Shown piece by piece: positions 61,931 to 64,000 of a stretch of DNA of 64,000 nt. Position numbers and translations under genes: made by a program. Origin of the DNA: Mesostigma viride (Eukaryota; Streptophyta; Mesostigmatophyceae; Mesostigmatales; Mesostigmataceae); NCBI GenBank assembly GCA_009746045.1, contig RPFO01000246.1, positions 1,926,192 through 1,990,191 of the forward strand. The letters are read 5' to 3'. The notes under the pieces were generated by a model. It made no database searches and had not been told where the DNA came from. It was given only the letters and a program-made list of their open reading frames with translations. The first letter of the stretch is position 1; each line of letters begins with the position of its first letter.

Positions 61931-64000
61931 TCAATCCCACTCCTCATCAGTGTATGCAGCACTGTCAGAGTCCGCATAATTTACTACCACACGTTGCCTC
62001 TCACTTCTCCTTTGTGTGGGAATGCATGCCTCACCGTCGCTGCTCAGCGACAAATCACTAGCAATGTCATCAGGGCTTGATGCGCTGCCACTAGCCGCTG
62101 CCATGGACTTGCCAGCAATGCTATTGCCACGCGAGCGGTTTGGTGCAGCGGCTGTGTGTGTTTCTACCAATGTGTCCGCAGTGCGCTTGCCACGCGAGCG
62201 GCTTGGTGCAGTGGTTGCTTGTGGTTCTACCAATGTGCCAACAGTGCGCTTGCCACGTGAGCGACTTGGTGCAGTCATTGCTTGTGGCTCTACCAATGTG
62301 CCAACAGTGCGCTTGCCACGTGAGCGACTTGGTGCAGTGGTTGCTTGTGGCTCTACCAATGTGCCAACAGTGCGCTTGCCACGTGAGCGATTAGGTGCAG
62401 TGGTTGCTTGTGGCTCCGCAGCCATGCGTGCAGTGGTTGCTTGTGGATCTATGGGTGCAGTGCGATTACCTTGTGAACGACCTCGTGTTGTCATGTCTCT
62501 TCGCTTAACACACAGTGTCACCTTGCGCTGCAGGTTCATATCAGCATACACGTCTGTGGTTCTCAGCTGAGCACCTGCAGCACGGGATAATACTGATGCT
62601 GGGCTGCACTACACGTTTCCTTTACCATTTGCCACGGCAATTTACAGTGCACGATGGCTATCTCAGGTGCATACTCTGGATCAACTACAAAACCAACTGA
62701 ACATACACTCCCGGGAAGGACTAAAGCATCCTGCTTGGGCGCTCGCTCCCCTAAAGGTATAAGCGTCAATCCCTCTAAAGGGAGCTCTTTCACAGAACCG
62801 ACATCAAACAGAGCGACCTTTAAAAGAACTTGCCTACTCCATCCTTCCGTCGGGGCACGGAGGAAACTATGCAGAATGTGTGTGATGCGGCCATACCTAA
62901 CCCCCTCTTTACCATAAACCATTACTCCTGAGTTGCGATGGCGAACAGTTTGTCGAAGGTCGGCGACTGCAGTTCGGTAATTGCTGCCATTGATGTGGAT
63001 TGAGTCATGCTCGTCACAAGCAGGCTCCATGCCACACACCGCCGCCGTAATCATCGTGGGGAGGCGTGGCTCCTGGTTTTGCGTGATCCATTGCTTCAAC
63101 CACGCCAGGTTGCCAACGTGAACGAGCCGACGCCTGCAAGTGACAAAGGCGAATAACGTACATCACATTGCAAAATCAATTAAACATACAATTAAACATA
63201 GTTGTCCCACTTCATACAATTATCAACATAGTGAAAAAAAGCATCTTCATCATTGCATGCACAACCAGATATTGCGTGTAGACAAGGACATAAGAATGTC
63301 ACTGTGAAATCTAGAAAATCAACCACATTAAGCACGAGTAAGCAAATCAGAAGAATGCAGGAAACATATGATAATCCTATGTACATGCGTTGCAAGATTA
63401 CACCCTCCTTTCGGCTGAACTGAATTAAAATGGCCAATGCGAGGGTGTACAAATGTAGCATCGGTTTCTACAAGAAACTCACCAGAATTCAATTCCATAT
63501 CCGGGCTCGTATGTTGCATGCTGAAGTGCAAATTCCAGGAGTAACTGTAAGGCCTCAAGCTGCTCGACCTCAGAGAGAGTATATGCTTGTTGACGAAAGC
63601 GCTTGCTCGGCATAATACACTTGGACGGATCAGTTTCCAGAATGTCCCACACAGACGGGAAGCCTTGACCCTGAAAAAAAAAAACATGAACCAAATAGAA
63701 AAAAAAGAACGTAAGTACATGTTTTGCATACACTTAACCTGCTAGAAACACTCGCTGAAACATGGGAAATGTGCATGCAGCCAAGCAAACACGAAGTTTG
63801 TTTAAAAAACTTACCCACACAGTCTGGCGCGTGAAGTAGCTCAGGATGTTCAATGCCTCGAAGTCCATGAAGAAGTTCCCCATGGAGCATTCCACGTTCT
63901 TGTTTGACAATGGCCCAGAAGTAATCACCGCCATTTGGCGCTCACCCCATGTCATGCTCCGGCCATCAGGCAGGCCAGCATACCGGATCTGTTCCGCCAA
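61931..64000 (-). CDS. C-terminal part of a TNP2-like (CACTA-type) protein, 5' end outside the window
   Basis: Minus-strand exons (64000-63815, 63670-63483, 63133-62626, 62566-61931) join in phase with GTAAGT and GTGAGT donors for the first two introns. The third intron (59 bp) is less sure; without it the protein ends at 62,563. The stretch HINGSNYRTAVADLRQTVRH, NSGVMV, RYGRITHILHSF, VLLKVALFDV and VLPGSVCSVGFVVDP resembles the DUF4216-type region after the catalytic domain of plant TNP2/CACTA transposases. The last exon encodes about five copies of a 21-residue unit (EPQATTAPSRSRGKRTVGTLV type) with basic RSRGKR cores and an acidic end (DSDSAAYTDEEWD). The catalytic part, if any, lies beyond 64,000. 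The family call is tentative. Confidence 0.45.
62095..62440 (-). repeat. 63-bp coding tandem repeat
   Basis: About five units of 63 bp (21 codons) in the last exon of the TNP2-like gene. They differ mainly at synonymous or conservative positions, e.g. TVGTLV/TADTLV. Confidence 0.85.

Overview
The window is nuclear DNA of a photosynthetic eukaryote, most likely an alga of the green lineage. Three genes have GT-AG introns that join in phase. One encodes a plastid TGD2-like lipid-transfer protein with an organelle-targeting N-terminus. The intergenic DNA is GC-rich and crowded with eukaryotic transposable elements. No rRNA, tRNA, bacterial operon or CRISPR array was seen. The species cannot be named from the sequence alone.

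Layout. 1-2.9 kb: repeat-rich upstream DNA (a 258-bp GAC array, a G/C-tract hairpin, two small fold-back elements). 2.9-7.35 kb (+): a four-exon TGD2-like MCE/MlaD gene whose introns are full of homopyrimidine arrays and whose third 5' splice site lies inside a 54-bp minisatellite. 7.35-16.4 kb: LINE retrotransposons, one decayed copy on + (9.16-13.14 kb) and one on - (13.56-15.82 kb), plus truncated pieces. 16.97-23.48 kb (-): a six-exon gene for a membrane-anchored sialidase-like Asp-box protein (773 aa). 24.1-24.7 kb (+): a divergent two-exon small membrane protein. 25.3-32 kb: a graveyard of LINE fragments and 3' tails ending in TTAA repeats, with one BED-finger relic. 33.2-44.75 kb: one ORF1-only LINE relative broken by four later insertions, including a nearly intact 8,030-bp LTR retrotransposon (Cop1, 34,463-42,492). 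45-50.74 kb: three more copies of the ORF1-only element. 50.74-61.33 kb: a second LTR retrotransposon (Cop2), itself interrupted by a piggyBac element with an open transposase (52,843-56,924) and by a 5'-truncated LINE. 61.3-64 kb: palindromic satellite-like DNA and the 3' part of a spliced gene resembling the C-terminus of CACTA-type TNP2 proteins.

The most unusual finding is shared by Cop1 and Cop2. Both carry a copia-type reverse transcriptase/RNase H, but their pol order is integrase - retropepsin-like domain - RT - RNase H instead of protease - integrase - RT - RNase H. In both, the protease triad reads D-T-N-A or D-T-K-A instead of D-T/S-G-A, the RT catalytic box reads H-G-D-D instead of Y-x-D-D, and gag and pol share one frame separated by a single stop codon. 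Other observations are: (i) decayed repeat copies differ from their relatives by 4-bp insertions of the form NN to NN-rc(NN)-NN; (ii) different LINE families share a 3'-terminal hairpin plus TTAA repeats; (iii) a minisatellite with an 18-codon period copies a splice donor in the TGD2-like gene.
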